From positions 248,001-312,000 of the forward strand of contig SADC01001386.1 in assembly GCA_004194705.1 (NCBI GenBank): a stretch of 64,000 nt of DNA, read 5' to 3'. Below the pieces are notes generated by a model. It did not search any database. It was not told the origin of the DNA and saw only the letters and a list, made by a program, of their open reading frames with translations. Positions within the stretch are counted from its first letter, which is position 1; the number at the start of each line of letters is the position of its first letter. Positions 35,845 to 49,900 of this stretch are shown one piece after another. This stretch comes from Ditylenchus dipsaci. Lineage: Eukaryota; Nematoda; Chromadorea; Rhabditida; Anguinidae. Made by a program: the position numbers and the translations under genes.

Positions 35845-36912
35845 TTAGGTGAATTCATCGACGGTGAATTCATCGACGGTGAATTCATCGACGGTGAATT
35901 CATCGACAGGTGAATTCATCGACAGGTGAATTCATCAACAGGTGAATCATCGACATTTTGGCGTTTTGTTTAATAGTCTTTTTTTCGGCATTAGGTGAAT
36001 TGCCCTACAGTAAATTCCCCCACGGTAAATTCCCCTACATTTTGTATTGAAATGAGTTCACTTATTTAACAGCTAGGATTCTTAATACCTGACAAAGGAC
36101 CTACTCTTAAAAGGTATCTACCTCCATTACTCATCATTTTGATTACAACAGAAAAGGTGGCCCAAATACACCTTAGGTGATTTGCCTTGTCTTCAGGTGG
36201 TTATTCCCACTTCGGATGGCCTATAGATTCTATAAGTGGTTAACTTACCCACCCTACGGTTTACTTACCATATACGTTGTTTATCTTTCTAATCTTGGGT
36301 TATAAAAACCCTTGTAGTGTTGTATCCACCCATACGGTGGTTTTATTATTTAATTAGTCAGTTTCTTAGTCAGTTATTCGAGATGAGCACCGTATGGAAT
36401 ATCGAACTGATCACGCGTTCAATATAAATATTAGAATAATGTTAAAACGTCATCTAAGTTCTTCTAAGTAAATCTTATACGTGGAAAGGCTATTTTCTGA
36501 CACTTTCCCACATAAATAAATCTTCAAGAAGACTCGTTTTTACAACTCGTTTCTACAACTCGTTTTTACGCTATTCTGAAATCAATATAAATTTTTGTTA
36601 TCTATCTAAGGATTCAGAATAACAAATAAAAAAGAACCCGAACTATGGCTCGGTGCCCCGTAAACAATTTGATAAAAATACTGCTCGAGAAGACAAAACG
36701 CCAAAATGTCGATGAATTCACCTGTCGATGAATTCACCTGTCGATGAATTCACCTGTCGATGAATTCACCTGTCGATGAATTCACCTGTCGATGAATTCA
36801 CCTGTCGATGAATTCACCTGTCGATGAATTCACCGTCGATGAATTCACCGTCGATGAATTCACCGTCGATGAATTCACCGTCGATGAATTCACCGTCGAT
36901 GAATTCACCGTT
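35845..36912. mobile_element. Foldback element with tandem-repeat arms (family c)
   Basis: The left array at 35848-35950 repeats GGTGAATTCATCGACA; the right array at 36705-36910 is the same unit inverted (GATGAATTCACCTGTC / GATGAATTCACCGTC), bordered inside by TTTTGGCGTTTTGT and its complement. The centre of about 750 bp is unique, with a TAAATTCCCC variant near 36005-36045. The unit shares GATGAATT(C/T)ACC with family b at 15285-17255; read as protein it gives D-E-F-T-V repeats, which I treat as accidental. Confidence 0.75.
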
Positions 36913-37163
36913 TCCCGGTCGATTTGCTTAAAAAAGTGCAAACAAATAATAAAGAGAAAGTCATCAAAAAATAGAGATTTTGCTCTGGTCCCATCTTATG
37001 ATTTTGCTGTTTAAACCACAAACACAATCTCACGATTCTAACGAGCTATCACACTCTATAATTGCCAAAGTATACGACATAAAACAACCCACAAAAAAAC
37101 AAGAAGAACTTTACAAGAAAGAAGTAAAAAAAAATTCAGTCAAAACCGAAATTACAGAAAAAT

Positions 37164-37300
37164 GATTTTAAATGCTAAAATTGACTTATATTTTATATTC
37201 CGTTCAAGACAATAAACATTCAATGACAGCGTACTGCCTCCTTGGAACGTTTATTGTCTCTAACGGACTTGAAAATATGACAGTCAATTTTGGCGTTTAA
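37164..37300. repeat. Short foldback repeat
   Basis: AAAATTGACTTATATTTT / AACGTTTATTGTC / AAAATATGACAGTCAATTTT form an inverted repeat of about 130 bp. It is non-coding. Confidence 0.5.
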
Positions 37301-37873
37301 GAGTGGTTTGTATAGAGATGAAGATTTGCCTTTACCCAATACCAATATTTTTTGGCCCTCTCCAGACCCAATACGAATATTTCAAAGTTGTGGACCCCAA
37401 TATATTGCCCAATACCAATGTTTTTTCAAAAGTTTATTTGTTTACCAAAAAATTCGAAAAAAGGTTCTAATTCAGTCTAATATCGATTTAATAACACACT
37501 GGCACTGATTTTCGGCCTATAAACAGATATTGATTCTTTTCACTTTTTATTAGGGCTAAAAATCAAAAATTAAAATGTGCTCGGAAATTGCAATTTTCTA
37601 TCTCAGGTTTGTACGAATTACATTTTGGACGAGCTGAATTTTAGACTAATTAACGTTGGACGAACTGATTTTTGGACGAATTGGACGAAATGTCATTGCA
37701 CCAGCTATCGAATGTGAGAGAAAAAACTTGAAAAAATCTTGTTACGGTGTTGCAGAATTGTGGAAGAGAAAACTCGATTTTGTCAAAAAAAATCACTTCT
37801 GAGTCAGAACTTCGAACACTAATTTCATGTTTACGAAAAAATTTTAGGTATACAATATACCAATACCAATATA

Positions 37874-38111
37874 CCGTATTTCCTCTAATAGCCGCCCCCC
37901 CCCTCGACTTTGAGGGTCTGTATCTCAGAGCAGAAAATTTTTTTCGAACTAGTTTTTTTGCGTTTTCTTAGTTCCGCGAGCTCTACCGATTCTACTTTTT
38001 TTGATTTTGGATTTTCACCCAAAAATTTTAAAATGACTCTAATAAGCGCCCCCCCCCCTAGAGGTCGATCGAAAAATAAGCGCCCCGGGGCGGCAATTAG
38101 AGGAAATACGG
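37874..38111. mobile_element. CCGTATTTCC-type TA MITE
   Basis: CCGTATTTCCTCTAATAGCC and the inverted GGCAATTAGAGGAAATACGG with TA flanks. Poly-C runs and GCGCCCCGGGGCG lie inside. Confidence 0.75.
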
Positions 38112-38585
38112 TATTGTTTGTCCCATCTCTAGTTTTGTAAGAAAATCGGGACGCTGATCACGAATTCGGTGTCTGCGTTAATTAGAAGGGGTGCGTTAAT
38201 TGGAAGGAGTGCTTATTATCGGTAGAGCACTCAAAGAAAATAATTTTAAAATAATTCTTTTTTGAATTGACCTGGTATTCGCATTTCCAAATATTTCCAT
38301 CGGCAGCAAACATGCCCCTTTAATGGGTTTTTTAATATTTAGCGCTGAAGCGCCACGCTATATTGTATTGGTCTCTATTTATCTATAGTACATCGTTTCT
38401 AATAGAATGCAAATTATACAAGGAGAGTATAAAAGTCAATCACTGTTGATGTGTTTTCAGCCTAATTCCAATTATAATTTATAAAGAAGCAATTTTATTA
38501 CACAACCATACTAGCACAAAACGATATAGAAACATCTGGTGGAACAAAAAAGTTTCACGAAAAAAGGTTCAAAATACACACCCAA

Positions 38586-40271
38586 TTACTCTTTTGCATT
38601 GATGATAAGCTGTTTTTGTTTGGGATCGTCGAATCTGTCCATTGTCTGCACGGAGTTCAGCATCAAGTAGCCAAAAAATAGGACCATCAAAAGCACCACA
38701 GCCACAACAATTCCCATCCAAGAGCCAACACTGAACAGCCCCACACAATCGTTAACTTTGCGGCCAAACTTCACCACATTCCCTTTCGTTCTTCCTGTGT
38801 TAATGTCAATCCCAACAGGTTGCAGCTGAAATTATGGAAGAGATTACTTGTTCGCTAAATCACCTAACGAGATCAATATTTTCAGGTAAAACAAAAAATC
38901 TTGGTCGCAGAAATACCACCGCCCAATGTTTCATCGAAAATGTGGTTATACAATTTCTTTGGTTTAAAATGTTTGTTTACAGCCCCAGCCCAAAAAGAAA
39001 AAGCTACCCGAAAAAATTATTGAGAAGAAAATTCATCTTACCTGAATATTGTTAAAGGAAACACCGAGACTGAATTTGTCCTGTAAGTCCCACACGATTG
39101 CCGGTGTGCTTGAGCACGCATAGCTGAAGTCATTGAAACCACTGATTTTTACAGTCCTGTTTGCATTGACACTTAGATCTCCCTTGGGAACTTCCAAATC
39201 CTAAGAGTTTTACAGTACAATATTATAAATACGCAACATCATTTACCTTCTTCAACCATGAGCCACTTCGTACTTTCAGGCTGTCCGCCACAACACTTGA
39301 CAGGTGCCATGAGAAATCAGAATTCCTTTCAAAATTCAACCTAAAAATTTAGCCATCATATTTGTCAAACCCGCCAAAGAGGTTCAGTCACTCACAACAG
39401 CTGGATAGGATCACTAACAGTGAAAAGGACGTCATCAGGAGAATTAAATTTGGTCGATTTTGCAGGCTCATTGACATAAACTTCCAAGCGGAACCTGAAA
39501 AACAACCAATTTACAAATGTACTACAACTAGCCACAACTACCAGAATTTCTGTGGGTGCTATCTTTTCCAGCGGTCGCATTTTGCAAACAAGAAATGGCG
39601 TTGCCACCAAAATTGAACGTATTTTTGCCACTTGCACTATCCACCGTAGCCACAGCTGAACTCATTTGCTGCTCAGTGGTAAAGACGATAACCGAAACGG
39701 ACTCGATATAAAGCAAGCAAGTCCCCCATTCTGGCTTTGTTGACGTGGGACTTTCTCCTCCTTCGATGTATGGTGGCATGATTATTGGAAACTTGTAGGC
39801 TTTTGGACCCGAGATTGCACCTGCGTCGTCCATCATTTTTCGGAAGCTGCTTCCTTTTGCCTTTTTGCCGCCTTGTTCATTGTCAAAACCTACGTCGGAG
39901 CTCGGCTTGTTATCCACAGCACTAGATGAAACCCTCTTTTCACGGACATTTGTCTCCCTGAAGAAAATATCAAATTTGAATGCCTGTGCAAAGCAATGAA
40001 AATAAAGGTGAGGACCAGCAAACTTTCTTGAAGCTTTTTTTTTTCACTATTTCTGCATCAAATTTTATACCGATTATTTTTTAAAGCTAGGCAGAAAATT
40101 CTGATAGACTGATTCAAAATTTCTCAAAGAAACAAGTATTGCTGGTCTAATTTTGTTTTCGTATGTAGCTTTTATAAATAAAACGGCATACAAAACTAAC
40201 CCAATATCTTCACTAGCATTTAACAAGGAGACAAGCAGGAAAGCCAATATACACACTGTAATTCTTCTCAT
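38586..40271 (-). CDS. V-ATPase accessory subunit S1 (ATP6AP1 / Ac45)
   Basis: Ac45 is a type I membrane protein that assembles with the V-ATPase Vo sector and helps sort the pump. Six exons (40271-40201, 39957-39542, 39494-39396, 39340-39247, 39200-39042, 38825-38586) give about 359 residues. The N-terminus MRRITVCILAFLLVSLLNAS is a signal peptide. The luminal part holds a FRLEVYVNE segment and sequons such as NAT and NRT. A single membrane span follows (MGIVVAVVLLMVLFFGYLML), then the cytosolic tail TMDRFDDPK, which matches the diagnostic TMDRFDD of ATP6AP1. It is shorter than the human protein, mainly in the N-terminal luminal region. One base seems missing in a C run near 39553; restoring frame there links the exons. 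The ATG is 13 bases after a TTGATTCAG acceptor. Confidence 0.85.
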
Positions 40272-40822
40272 CGCGGAGAAATATCTGAATCAAGAAATCA
40301 TTAATCATATTTTTCTGGAACAAAAAATTTGCAATCACGCATGGCAGAGTAAAATATTATTGGAAAATTAAGATAAACCAGAGATCGAACAAAAATTGAA
40401 AGGCATAATGCCAGAATTTTGCAGGGCAATCGTGCTAAAAACACTATTTATTTGTTGTACTCTCCGTAGTACAGGGTGTACTACGAACTTTTTCACCTTT
40501 ATTTTTGGATTTTCGTCAGCTTTCTTTGAATATTTGAATACACGTTTGGTCTCATTTGAAAGCTAGAAGAAAAGCAATTTTGTTGGTATAAAATACTTGT
40601 GCAAATGTTACTTATGAGGTAGAGAAAATTCGAGATCATTTGCTAAATTTAACATGACCTCCGTCATCTTCTGCGAGCTAGTGAAGGCGCTTTTCGTAAC
40701 TCTCTATGCTCCAAATTAACATGTTTTGTGGCATTTCTTGGAACACAACATCGGTCTTTTTTTCTCAATTCATCCAAGTTTGCAACAGGGCTTCTGTAAA
40801 ATTCCGACTTAATACCGTACTA
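40272..40822. other. Upstream flank of ATP6AP1
   Basis: No gene is seen. A short hairpin around GTACTCTCCGTAGTACAGGGTGTACTACG lies near 40456-40485. Confidence 0.35.
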
Positions 40823-43800
40823 GCGCTTGCCCGCCCTACGGGCGGGTCTTATTTTCCGCTGATTTTTTCGTAGCACTTTTCGAATTTGTTTCGCTGATAT
40901 TTACGCAGCATTTCTCGATATATTTTCCGCTCATATTTCTGTTGCGTTTTTCGATTTATTTCCTGCTGATATTTCCGTAGAATGGTTTTATTTCACTTTC
41001 ATATATTTCACTTTCAAAAGAATTTTAAAAATCTATGAAATCTGAGAAAACTACAGTCATATACCATCACTCTTAATGACTTATCCACTCTTTACACAGC
41101 CGACAAAGCGTTTATTTCTGTCGCGACTCGCGAGATTTACAAAAGCGTTCGCTTTATGCTCTCTGGTGAGATTCATAAAGGCACTTTTTCATGTTGCGGG
41201 ATTTATAAACACACATAACCGAAACATGAGCCGTGAGCTATGAGGTCCTTTCCGAGACTCACAGAACTACTCTACTACTCTATTTGCTAACTTTTTAAGA
41301 CGTGTGTGTGTGTTGCTATTTGATAAATGCATATTTATGCAGAAGCGTTTGTCTTCTTTCCTGTGGCGAGACTCGTGAAAGCGTCTTTTAAACTGCTCCA
41401 GATGCTCAAGAAGCGATAATGAGAACACCACAAAATTCTCCCTGAAGAAGACTCGAGAAAAGATTTAATTTAAACATGTTCTCGAGACATAATTAATCCA
41501 TTTCCTTTGATCCAAAAATGAGCAAATATGATAAGATATGCACATACTACACACGACACAGAACACAGACAACTAAAAAACATAAATTTCTATTGACAAA
41601 CAAATACAGGCAATTGAAATTAAAGCGACAAATTGAAGAATGAGCCGTGCGACCGAAACATGAGCCTTGAGCTATTGACTCGTTTCAGTTTACTATATTT
41701 GCTAATCCTTTTAGATGTGGGTGCAGAGATTTATAAAAGCATATTCTTGCTCTGCATGATTTACAAAAGCATTTCTATTTTTTCCTGTGGTCAGGCTTGT
41801 AAAATCGTATTTTGAACAGACCAAGAAGCGATAATGAACAAAACCATTTTTCGCATAGGAATATATCAAAGCGTTTTTTTCTATGGGACGATTTATAGAA
41901 GCATTCGCTCTGTTTGATGCTGGAATTTTGCAGCAAGGTTTTACTTATTTCGTTGTGCTTCTTGTGGTGGTGGTTCACGAACAGCCAAGAAGAAATACAT
42001 GAAAGTCAACGACGAAAGCGAGCCGATCGCTCCGCGTTCTCTAAGAGCAAAAATACGACAGTCTCGATGAAAAAGAGTCAAAGAGTTCTCATCTCAAAAT
42101 AAAAGTCAACTAATCTCCTGTGATTTTGAACTTAGAGCAAGCCACTCAGACAGATGACACATGAGACTACACATGACACAGAGGCTAAAAGGCACAGAGG
42201 ACAATAGGTACATAAGAAAATTAAATTTTATTGACGAAGACACACATACATGAAATTAATACTGAGACATTTTGGGACTTAATTCTTGAGCATTCAGAGA
42301 AAAGCTTGACACCACCAATGACGTATAAGCAGACATCAGTTCCAACACCCGAATAATAAAGATGGACGAAACAACCTGCAAATGATGAGAATAATGCTAG
42401 TCAGAGTCTAAAGCTTGCCCGCCCTACGGGCGGGTTTATTTTCAGCCGACTCTCCCGAATCATTTTTCGATTTATTTTCCGTTAATAATTCCGCAGCATT
42501 TTTCGATATATGTTTCGCTGATATTTCTGTAGCATTTTTCGATTTATTTCCTGCTAATATTTCTGTAGAATTTTTAATTCACTTTTCGACTATTTCACCT
42601 TCAAAAAAATTTTAAGATCTTAAGATCTATGAAATCAAATCTGAGATAACTATAATCATATACCGTCACTCTCAATTACTTATCTACTCTTCACACAGCT
42701 GACAAAGCATCTATTTCTGGCGCGAGATTCTAAAAGCGCTCGCTTTGTACTCTCTGGTGACATTCATAAAAGCGTCTTTTTGTGTTACGGGATTCATAAA
42801 CACACATAACCGAAACATGATCCGTGAGCTATGAGGTCCTTTCCGAGACTCACAGAATTACTCCATTTGCTAACTTTTCAAGACGTGTGTGTGGGGATTG
42901 ATAAAGGTATATTTATCTTGTGCATGATTTAAAAATGCGTTTGTTTTTTTTTCTGTGGCGAAACTTGTAACAGCGTCTTCTGAACTGCTCCAGATACTCA
43001 AGAAGCGATAATGAGAATACACGAAAATTCTCCATGAAGAAGACTCACGATTCAATTTCAAACATATTCTCAAAACATAATTAATAAATTTCCTTTGATC
43101 CAACATGAGCAAATATAACGTAAGATACGCACATACTACACACGACACAGAAACTATGGTTCATACTTAAGTTAAGAAAATTTCAAAAAAATTAAAAGAC
43201 TCGAGTTCAAAATATTCAATCAAATATTGAAACTCAATCCAAGTACTTGGATGATTCACGAAAATTCGAGAAAAAAGCATCTCCGTCTCACTGAGTCTCG
43301 ACCACAAACTTAATTCGAGAGAGCCGACTTCTCGTCACACTTAAAAAAGTACTAATAACGACTCTCGCTACCAAAGACTCGAGAAAAAAATTACTTTTTA
43401 TTCTTATCTCGAGACAAAACATTTTGTGGCATTCAAAATTTCGCGATGACTGACATACAGACAACTCTTTTTTCGCATATAAGATTACAAAGAAAAAAAT
43501 AATGATTCTTAAATGATTATCGGGTAGGATTTAGTATACAGAAGCCATTTAGTACTCAGTTTAAACATGCTACATGAACATGACACATAAGACATTGAAC
43601 ATGAGACATATAGAAAAACATGTACGACGCGACATAGGAAACGTGTGACATCTCACATTATACGCTCCACATTACGCAGGTGCACAGGACACACAGACAA
43701 TACAGACGTATATTTGAGACGTTCTTTTTGCATATTTGAGACACATCCATGAATCACAGTATAGTCCAAGCACTTTGAGTATTTACCATTATTGAAGCAC

Positions 43801-45606
43801 TTGGACTGAACTATGATCCATACTTGAGTTAAGAATCTTCCAAAAAAAATCCAAAGATTCAAGTCCAAAAGATTCAATCCGAAATTGAAATTCAATCTAA
43901 GTACTTAGATGATTAGTCGAAAAAAAATGATAGTCTTACTGATATTATTGATTCGGAGTTTCATTCGGATTCTTGGATGATTTACAAAGTCAGAAGTAAT
44001 ACATGAATTCAATCATGAATATTTTTCGAAAGAGTCAACTGCTCATATTTCCTTGATAAAAAAACAGAAAAACATTTAGACAGTGGTTTATCTATTCGTG
44101 CTTGCTCACAGCGTCTTCGAGAATTTTTACTTTTAAAAATAAATTGATTAATAACCACTTTTCACACAGCTGACAAAGCGTGTTTTTCCTTTCGCAGAAT
44201 TCACAAAAGCTTTCGTTTTGTGTCAAAAGACTACTCTCGAGACCGACAATTCTGAGTCACTTTTAAAAAGCGCGCGGACAAGCATACAAATACTTCTCTA
44301 GTAGAGGTAGAGAAAACGTGATTTAACCATGTTAGCAAGGTGAATACTTATGATGCTAACAATGCACAAATGAAACACGAAACGACTCAGGGAATTCACA
44401 TCTCGAAGTCAACCAACTCCCTTTAGTTTAACAGATAAAGCAATTAATAATGCATGGACACGACGCATCTATATTGCAATACCGCACATGAAAGACCATA
44501 CAGGGAACCAGACATTGCTAAACCCCCCAAGTTTATTGACAAACAAATACAGACAATGATATCACTGTGATTTAGTGAACTTTATTCTTGAGGCAGGAAA
44601 GCTTGCTACAACCAGACACCAAAAGACAGCCGTCGGTTCGAACGCTTGAATAGTGAGAATAGACGACTCCTGACATGAGCACCTGAAAATTATACGAATA
44701 AATAATGACCACAACTTATTTTAAGCAGTAAGTCGAATCAACAAAAGAATGACACGTGACACATCATCATAGGGACATTTAACATGAGAAATGAGCCATG
44801 ACAAAGTCACATGAAACAGGACTGTGAGAGATGTTGTTAAAACATAACTATGAGACAAAGACATAACCATGACACGTGAAACATGACATGTAACATGAGA
44901 AGAGGTAATCATGAAGGTTTAATTATGATCCACGATAGCATGCTTGAAGTCACGCTTTTTCTCAAGTACCTCTACTTTGTTGCATTTTACTTTGAGAATC
45001 AACCATAAATCACCGCACAGCCCAACCACTTCAAATATTTACCATTATTGTGGCAGCTGGAATATAACGTGATTCATACTTGAGTCAAGGTCGAATACAA
45101 TTCACAAAAACAAAACATGCTTGAGTAAAATTAGGAAAAAATTAAAACAACAATGAGATCGCATCATGAACCACAGTCTTACCCTTAAATATCTTGACTT
45201 ATTCATTTTTCAGTTTGAGATACAACCATGAACCACAGTACAGTCCAAGCACTTCAAGTATTTACCATTATTGAGCACCTGGACTGTAGTATGAATCATA
45301 TTTGAATCAAGAAATTCTCAAAAGAATTTAAAAAGGCTCGAGCACAAAAATTTCTTCAGAAAATAAAATTTTATCCAAGTATCTGGATGATTTACAAAAC
45401 AACCATGAGAAAGATGAGACTCGAGCACGAAATTATCTCAGAGAGCCAACTGCTCAACATGCGCAAGAAATAATAATGAGCAAGCGACAAAATTTCTCGC
45501 TGTAATGAAATCCTCTCGAGACCAACTTTTAAACGACAATTTTAAGACATTTTTGAGACAAAATCGGACGGACGGACACAAACTCTCTTTTAGTATATAT
45601 ATAGGA
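40823..45606. repeat. 4.8-kb repeat block with long direct repeats
   Basis: The block opens with the palindrome GCCCGCCCTACGGGCGGG. A diverged direct copy of the first 750 bp (40823-41575) begins again at 42415 and ends near 43155, with further partial copies at 41640-41830 and 44140-44220 (shared ACACAGC(C/T)GACAAAGC, GAAACATGA(G/T)CCGTGAGC, CTCAAGAAGCGATAATGA). It closes with CGGACGGACGGAC and TTTTAGTATATATATAGGA. No open frame looks like protein. It may be one large non-autonomous element or a decayed satellite; I cannot assign a class. Confidence 0.6.
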
Positions 45607-45626
45607 TTTCCTCAACTTTGAAGACA

Positions 45627-45682
45627 TACCGTATTTTCTTTATTGAGGAAGCCCTCTCTAATAATGAGCCCCCAAATACGGT
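45627..45682. mobile_element. Degenerate CCGTATTTCC-type MITE
   Basis: ACCGTATTTTCTTTATTGAGG and the inverted CCCCCAAATACGGTA lie about 55 bp apart. It is the same family as 3094-3159. Confidence 0.5.
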
Positions 45683-45854
45683 AAGCCCTTAGAAAAAAAT
45701 TCGTAATGCGTCAAGTCAAGCTAGCGAGATGGCCACACGAGCTCAATTCAATCTTGTTGACAGGGAGAGTGGCGACAAGTCCCTTCATTAGGGAACTGAT
45801 AAACTTAAAATTTTGAAAAATTAGCACATAACTCCTGAAGGTCTTTTTCAGAAA

Positions 45855-46175
45855 GCCCAGAATCTCAGCTTTCCAACAAGCCATCAGCTGACCAAATGGT
45901 GTTTCAAAAAGTTGGAGGAAAAGGTCTTTGAGTATAGTGAATTTTCCAAAAATTTGGTCCATTTGAAGAATTTTTACTCCAACTTTTTGAAACCTCATTT
46001 GGTCACTTGATAGCTCATTAGAAAGCTCATTAGATAACTACACGATAATGAAAAAAAAAACAAATAGTACAAAAGTTAAGATAAAAAGTCAATTTAATGT
46101 GAATTTTGGTTTTTGGTGGCAGAAAAGATCTTTTTGGTGCCATTTTCGAGCTTTTTGGCAAACCAATCAATATAA
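45855..46175. repeat. Second copy of the 650-1088 foldback
   Basis: AGCCCAGAATCTCAGCTTTCC to CGAGCTTTTTGGCAAACC repeats 773-1105 closely; the outermost left arm is missing. Confidence 0.75.
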
Positions 46176-46297
46176 GCCATTTCTTTAACTTTTTTAGTGA
46201 GCATTAATGGTCTTTTTCGCTCAAATTTTCATATTTTACAAATTAATTTGCATTTCTTTGTGTGTTTGCATTCTGAACTCAAAATAGCATTTTTTAA

Positions 46298-46758
46298 AGG
46301 GAGGGTGAAAGCTGTTAAGGAGATAGTCTCGACACGAAAGGATTAAACTAAGTTTGTTGTTTCTATAATGTGGTTTTAGAGCCATATTTTGTTGACGACT
46401 TGGTGCTGCAATGTCAGGCAAACTTGTGCAAAATTAAAAGTTGAATGGCATCATCTATATCAGAATTCGAGCTTTCTACAAAAAATGCGCTAAAAATCGA
46501 AATGTAATGAGAAACAAATCAGCCTGTTTTCAATGGATTTTTTTCATTTTACATTGCCGTTTTAAGAGCAATTTACCAAGGAATTTTGAAATTTTGATAT
46601 TGATGATGCTAATCCAACTTTTAATTTGGCTCAGTTTGTCTGAAATTGCAACATCGAGTTGTCGACAAATATGGCTCTGAAATCACATTTGAAAAATAAA
46701 AAACTTGGTTTAATCCTTTCATGTCAAGACTAACTCCTTAACAGCTTTCACCCTCCCT
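46298..46758. mobile_element. TTAA-type foldback MITE
   Basis: TTAA plus AGGGAGGGTGAAAGCTG on the left and CAGCTTTCACCCTCCCT plus TTAA on the right, with inner inverted ATTAAAC / GTTTAAT and AGCCATATTT / AAATATGGCT blocks. Ends fit TTAAAGGR. Confidence 0.7.
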
Positions 46759-46976
46759 TTAAAAATTTATTTAAAAATTTTTATTGATAAAATCCAAGAA
46801 ACAAACGAAATATCAAAAAGTTTAGTACAATATTTCGTAACAAAATTTTACCAGGATATTTTAAAAATAAATTAGGCAGTGCACGATGATCGAGATCATA
46901 AAATTACAATAAAAAGTACTAGGCATACTTATCACAGTAAATAAAAAAGAATCATCGGATGCTAACAGTATTTAGA

Positions 46977-49900
46977 TCACAATTTCCCAAGCGAATTCAT
47001 AATTTCTTCAAACTGACGATTGAAACTGTCTGAAGCACAACAAGACGTTACAGAATTTTCAGCCAGCGAATCAGCACTAGGTACGTTAGGGTCATTTTCA
47101 GCCTGTTCCTGTAATAAAGTAAATTATGCGGTTGCTGTAAACAAAAACTCCAAATTACAGTGTGTGGTATGTTGATTGCACCCAAATTCATCAGATCAAG
47201 GCTCCTTTCCACGCTTTCTAATTCTTTGCCTGCAGCTGTAAACTTTTTCGCTCTGTTTCCAGTGTTTATCTGACTCCTTTCAAAAGAATCCTGCATGTTT
47301 CTGTTATAATCTCTAGATCTAAAATTCATGATTTACCCTTTTAAACCGAAGTTTTTTAGTAGCACTCAAAGTAGGGTTGTCGAGCCCTCGAAGTTTTCCA
47401 GCCTTGGTTTGACTGCTCGACTCGGCTCGAAATTTTTCGAGGGCTCGGCCCGAAGCTCGAAAAAAGTCGAGCTTCGAGCCCTTGTCTCGACAACCCTACT
47501 CAAAGAGTGGTTTTTGACTTGCCTTGGCTTATTGAAGTTGTTCAGAGAGCTACTGTTGAAATCATCTATTTCCTGTAAAGCTTATGACTTTTTACAGTAG
47601 ATACAGACGTTTTTTAGATACACACGTTTGGGCAAAAATACATCGTTTTTACTCAAAATAGATCTTTTTGGTGCTTTGTTTTTCAGTGTTCTGGTTCTAT
47701 CCCACTATCAGGTCATTGGCCCTCTTGTTGTTTTATCTTACAAAGTGCCTTGGTCCCACCTGTTCATCATAGTCATGGTAAGACTGTGGTTATGGTTAAT
47801 ATGATCACCTTTAAACAACAGGGGGACCAATGAATATGTTGGCACCAGATAGTGGGATAGAACCACCATTTTTTTCGTGTTCTTCTAGTTTGGGACACAA
47901 GTTTGAGTTCAGTTTTTATTTGCTGGCCTAGCCTGTTCCTAAGTCCTTGTCCAAGTTTACTGAAAAATACTGCCACAACGGAAAGTTCGAAGTTTGATAA
48001 AATGGAACTTGAAAAAAATTAATTATGCCATATCTGATAGGTGAAAACAGGGGAATTTTCTTTTTCAACAGGTCACTGGGCAAAACCGAATTTTAAGAGC
48101 TTTATTTTTTGAGGGGAGCAAAAATTAGCTGGGGGATGCATAAGAAGTTTGATAGTAATGTTTTCGTACTTCTGTGCGAAAAAATTCATGTTTGATGATA
48201 AACCATAGACTATTCCCAGGTCAAAAATAATAAAATGAATTTACAAATATTTCAAAGAAAAAGTTGATAATCCTACCATATGTTCATCATTCTCGATCAA
48301 AATATGTGAATTTTTGTCTCTTTTTGAAAACTTCTTTTGCACAACTTGTAATGGACTCTCCAAGTCGCCTATCAGTACTTTTTTGGTTTTGCAAAACTCA
48401 ATCATCCTGAAACGCAAAATTAAAGTCATATTAGTTTTTACTAAAAAAAATGTTATTTTTTAACTTACTTTCTCCAACTTCTGCTTTGTGACAAATTCTT
48501 GTGGTTGCCAATTATGACCATTAACTCTTGTGCTCGAGTTATTGTTGTATTTAGTCGCTGAAACGCACAAATACATTAAGCTACATTGAAATTGGCCAAA
48601 AATGTCAAAATAAGCTAGGGGCCAAGTCTTTTAGCAAAAAAAACCCGGTTCTCATAGTCTTTAAATTTTTGGCGCTAGTAGCGAATAAACCCCCCCCCCC
48701 CCAAGCATCCGACCTTTAAAAATTGATGTAACTACCCTTGCAAACAACAAGTTTAGGCTTAGCCCTTAGGCTTGGGGGTAGGCCAGCGTACGGAAGTTGT
48801 GACTAATGAAGAGTTTGCGCATATTTTCCGGGGTCTGGACATATATTGGGTACTTTTTACTAAAGTAAAAAAAGTGAAAATCGTTGGGGGGGGGAGGGTA
48901 TTCGCTACTAGCGTCAATTTTTTTTTTACAAATTTGATTTTTTTTTCGTGTTGGTCGGTAAACTTATTCTGGATTTTTTTATCAAAAAAGTATTAGAGTG
49001 GGATACTTGTGGGCTATACACCGAAAATTTTGCGTAAATTTTGGTTTTGAGGATCTTGCTCTGGCTTTGAGGCGGATCTCACTGGCTGCAATTTGATTTG
49101 TAATTCGAATACGGATCATATTCAAACAGTACGTCAAAAACATTATTTTGAAATTGGAAGTGTGTGCCGCTCTATTAAAGAGAATAAAATACCGCATTTT
49201 CTCTATTAGAAGCCCATGGATCTATTTTTTGGATCCGAAATTTGGAATTTGATCTCGAGATTTTCGGGTGCTCATACAAAATCTAAAAAGTGGAATCGGT
49301 AAAGCGTGGGAGCTGAAAAAATTTATTAAATAGTTTTGCAAAATATCGCTTCAACCCTGAGATCCAGGGCCTCAAAGCTGGAAGAGGGGGCTTATATTAG
49401 AGGAAATACAGTAGCTAAAAAGCAATTTTTTTTTCGAGGATTTTCAAATTATAGGAAATGCGAAAATCTCATAAGAAAAAATAAAGACCTTGTCGCAATC
49501 CAAAATCCTAGGCCCATATTTCTCACTGTTGAGATTATGATCACTCTTCTCTCAGAACCTTGGAACCGCTCCACCGAGTCGATATCCATTTCAGGAAGAC
49601 TGCTCAATTGTTCTCTCAGCGTTTTTACCTAAAACAAACCAATTACATCTCAAAGCAGCCGCAAAATTGACTAACCTGGTACTTGTAAGGGGAAATGATG
49701 CCAATTTCTTGGGCGTCACATTTGTCTCGCACAGTATTCTTTTTACGTAATTGACCACCAACTCAGCTTCTTTAAGGTTTCGGCAGGAAAATCCATCTTT
49801 TTCCACTTCCTCTACATCAGAAATGGAGTGTAATATAAGGGGTACACTCTATAATACAATATTAGGATGGAGATATTGCAAAAATTGAGAAAAAGACCTT

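Noticed and set aside
36705..36912. Apparent D-E-F-T-V repeat protein, and the D-E-F-T-E one at 16772-16895
   Set aside because: They are translations of the 15-bp arm units of foldback elements; the inverted partner array shows a DNA-level origin.
40823..43155. LTR retrotransposon suggested by 750-bp direct repeats
   Set aside because: No TG/CA ends, primer site, gag/pol coding or target duplication; additional partial copies fit tandem decay better.
44721..44912. Open frame within the repeat block
   Set aside because: Made of repeated ATGACA-type sequence on the opposite strand; no coding pattern.
47048..47329. Separate coiled-coil or SNARE-like gene
   Set aside because: Phase-consistent exons link it to the 3' part of the helicase gene, and it contains no SNARE layer pattern.
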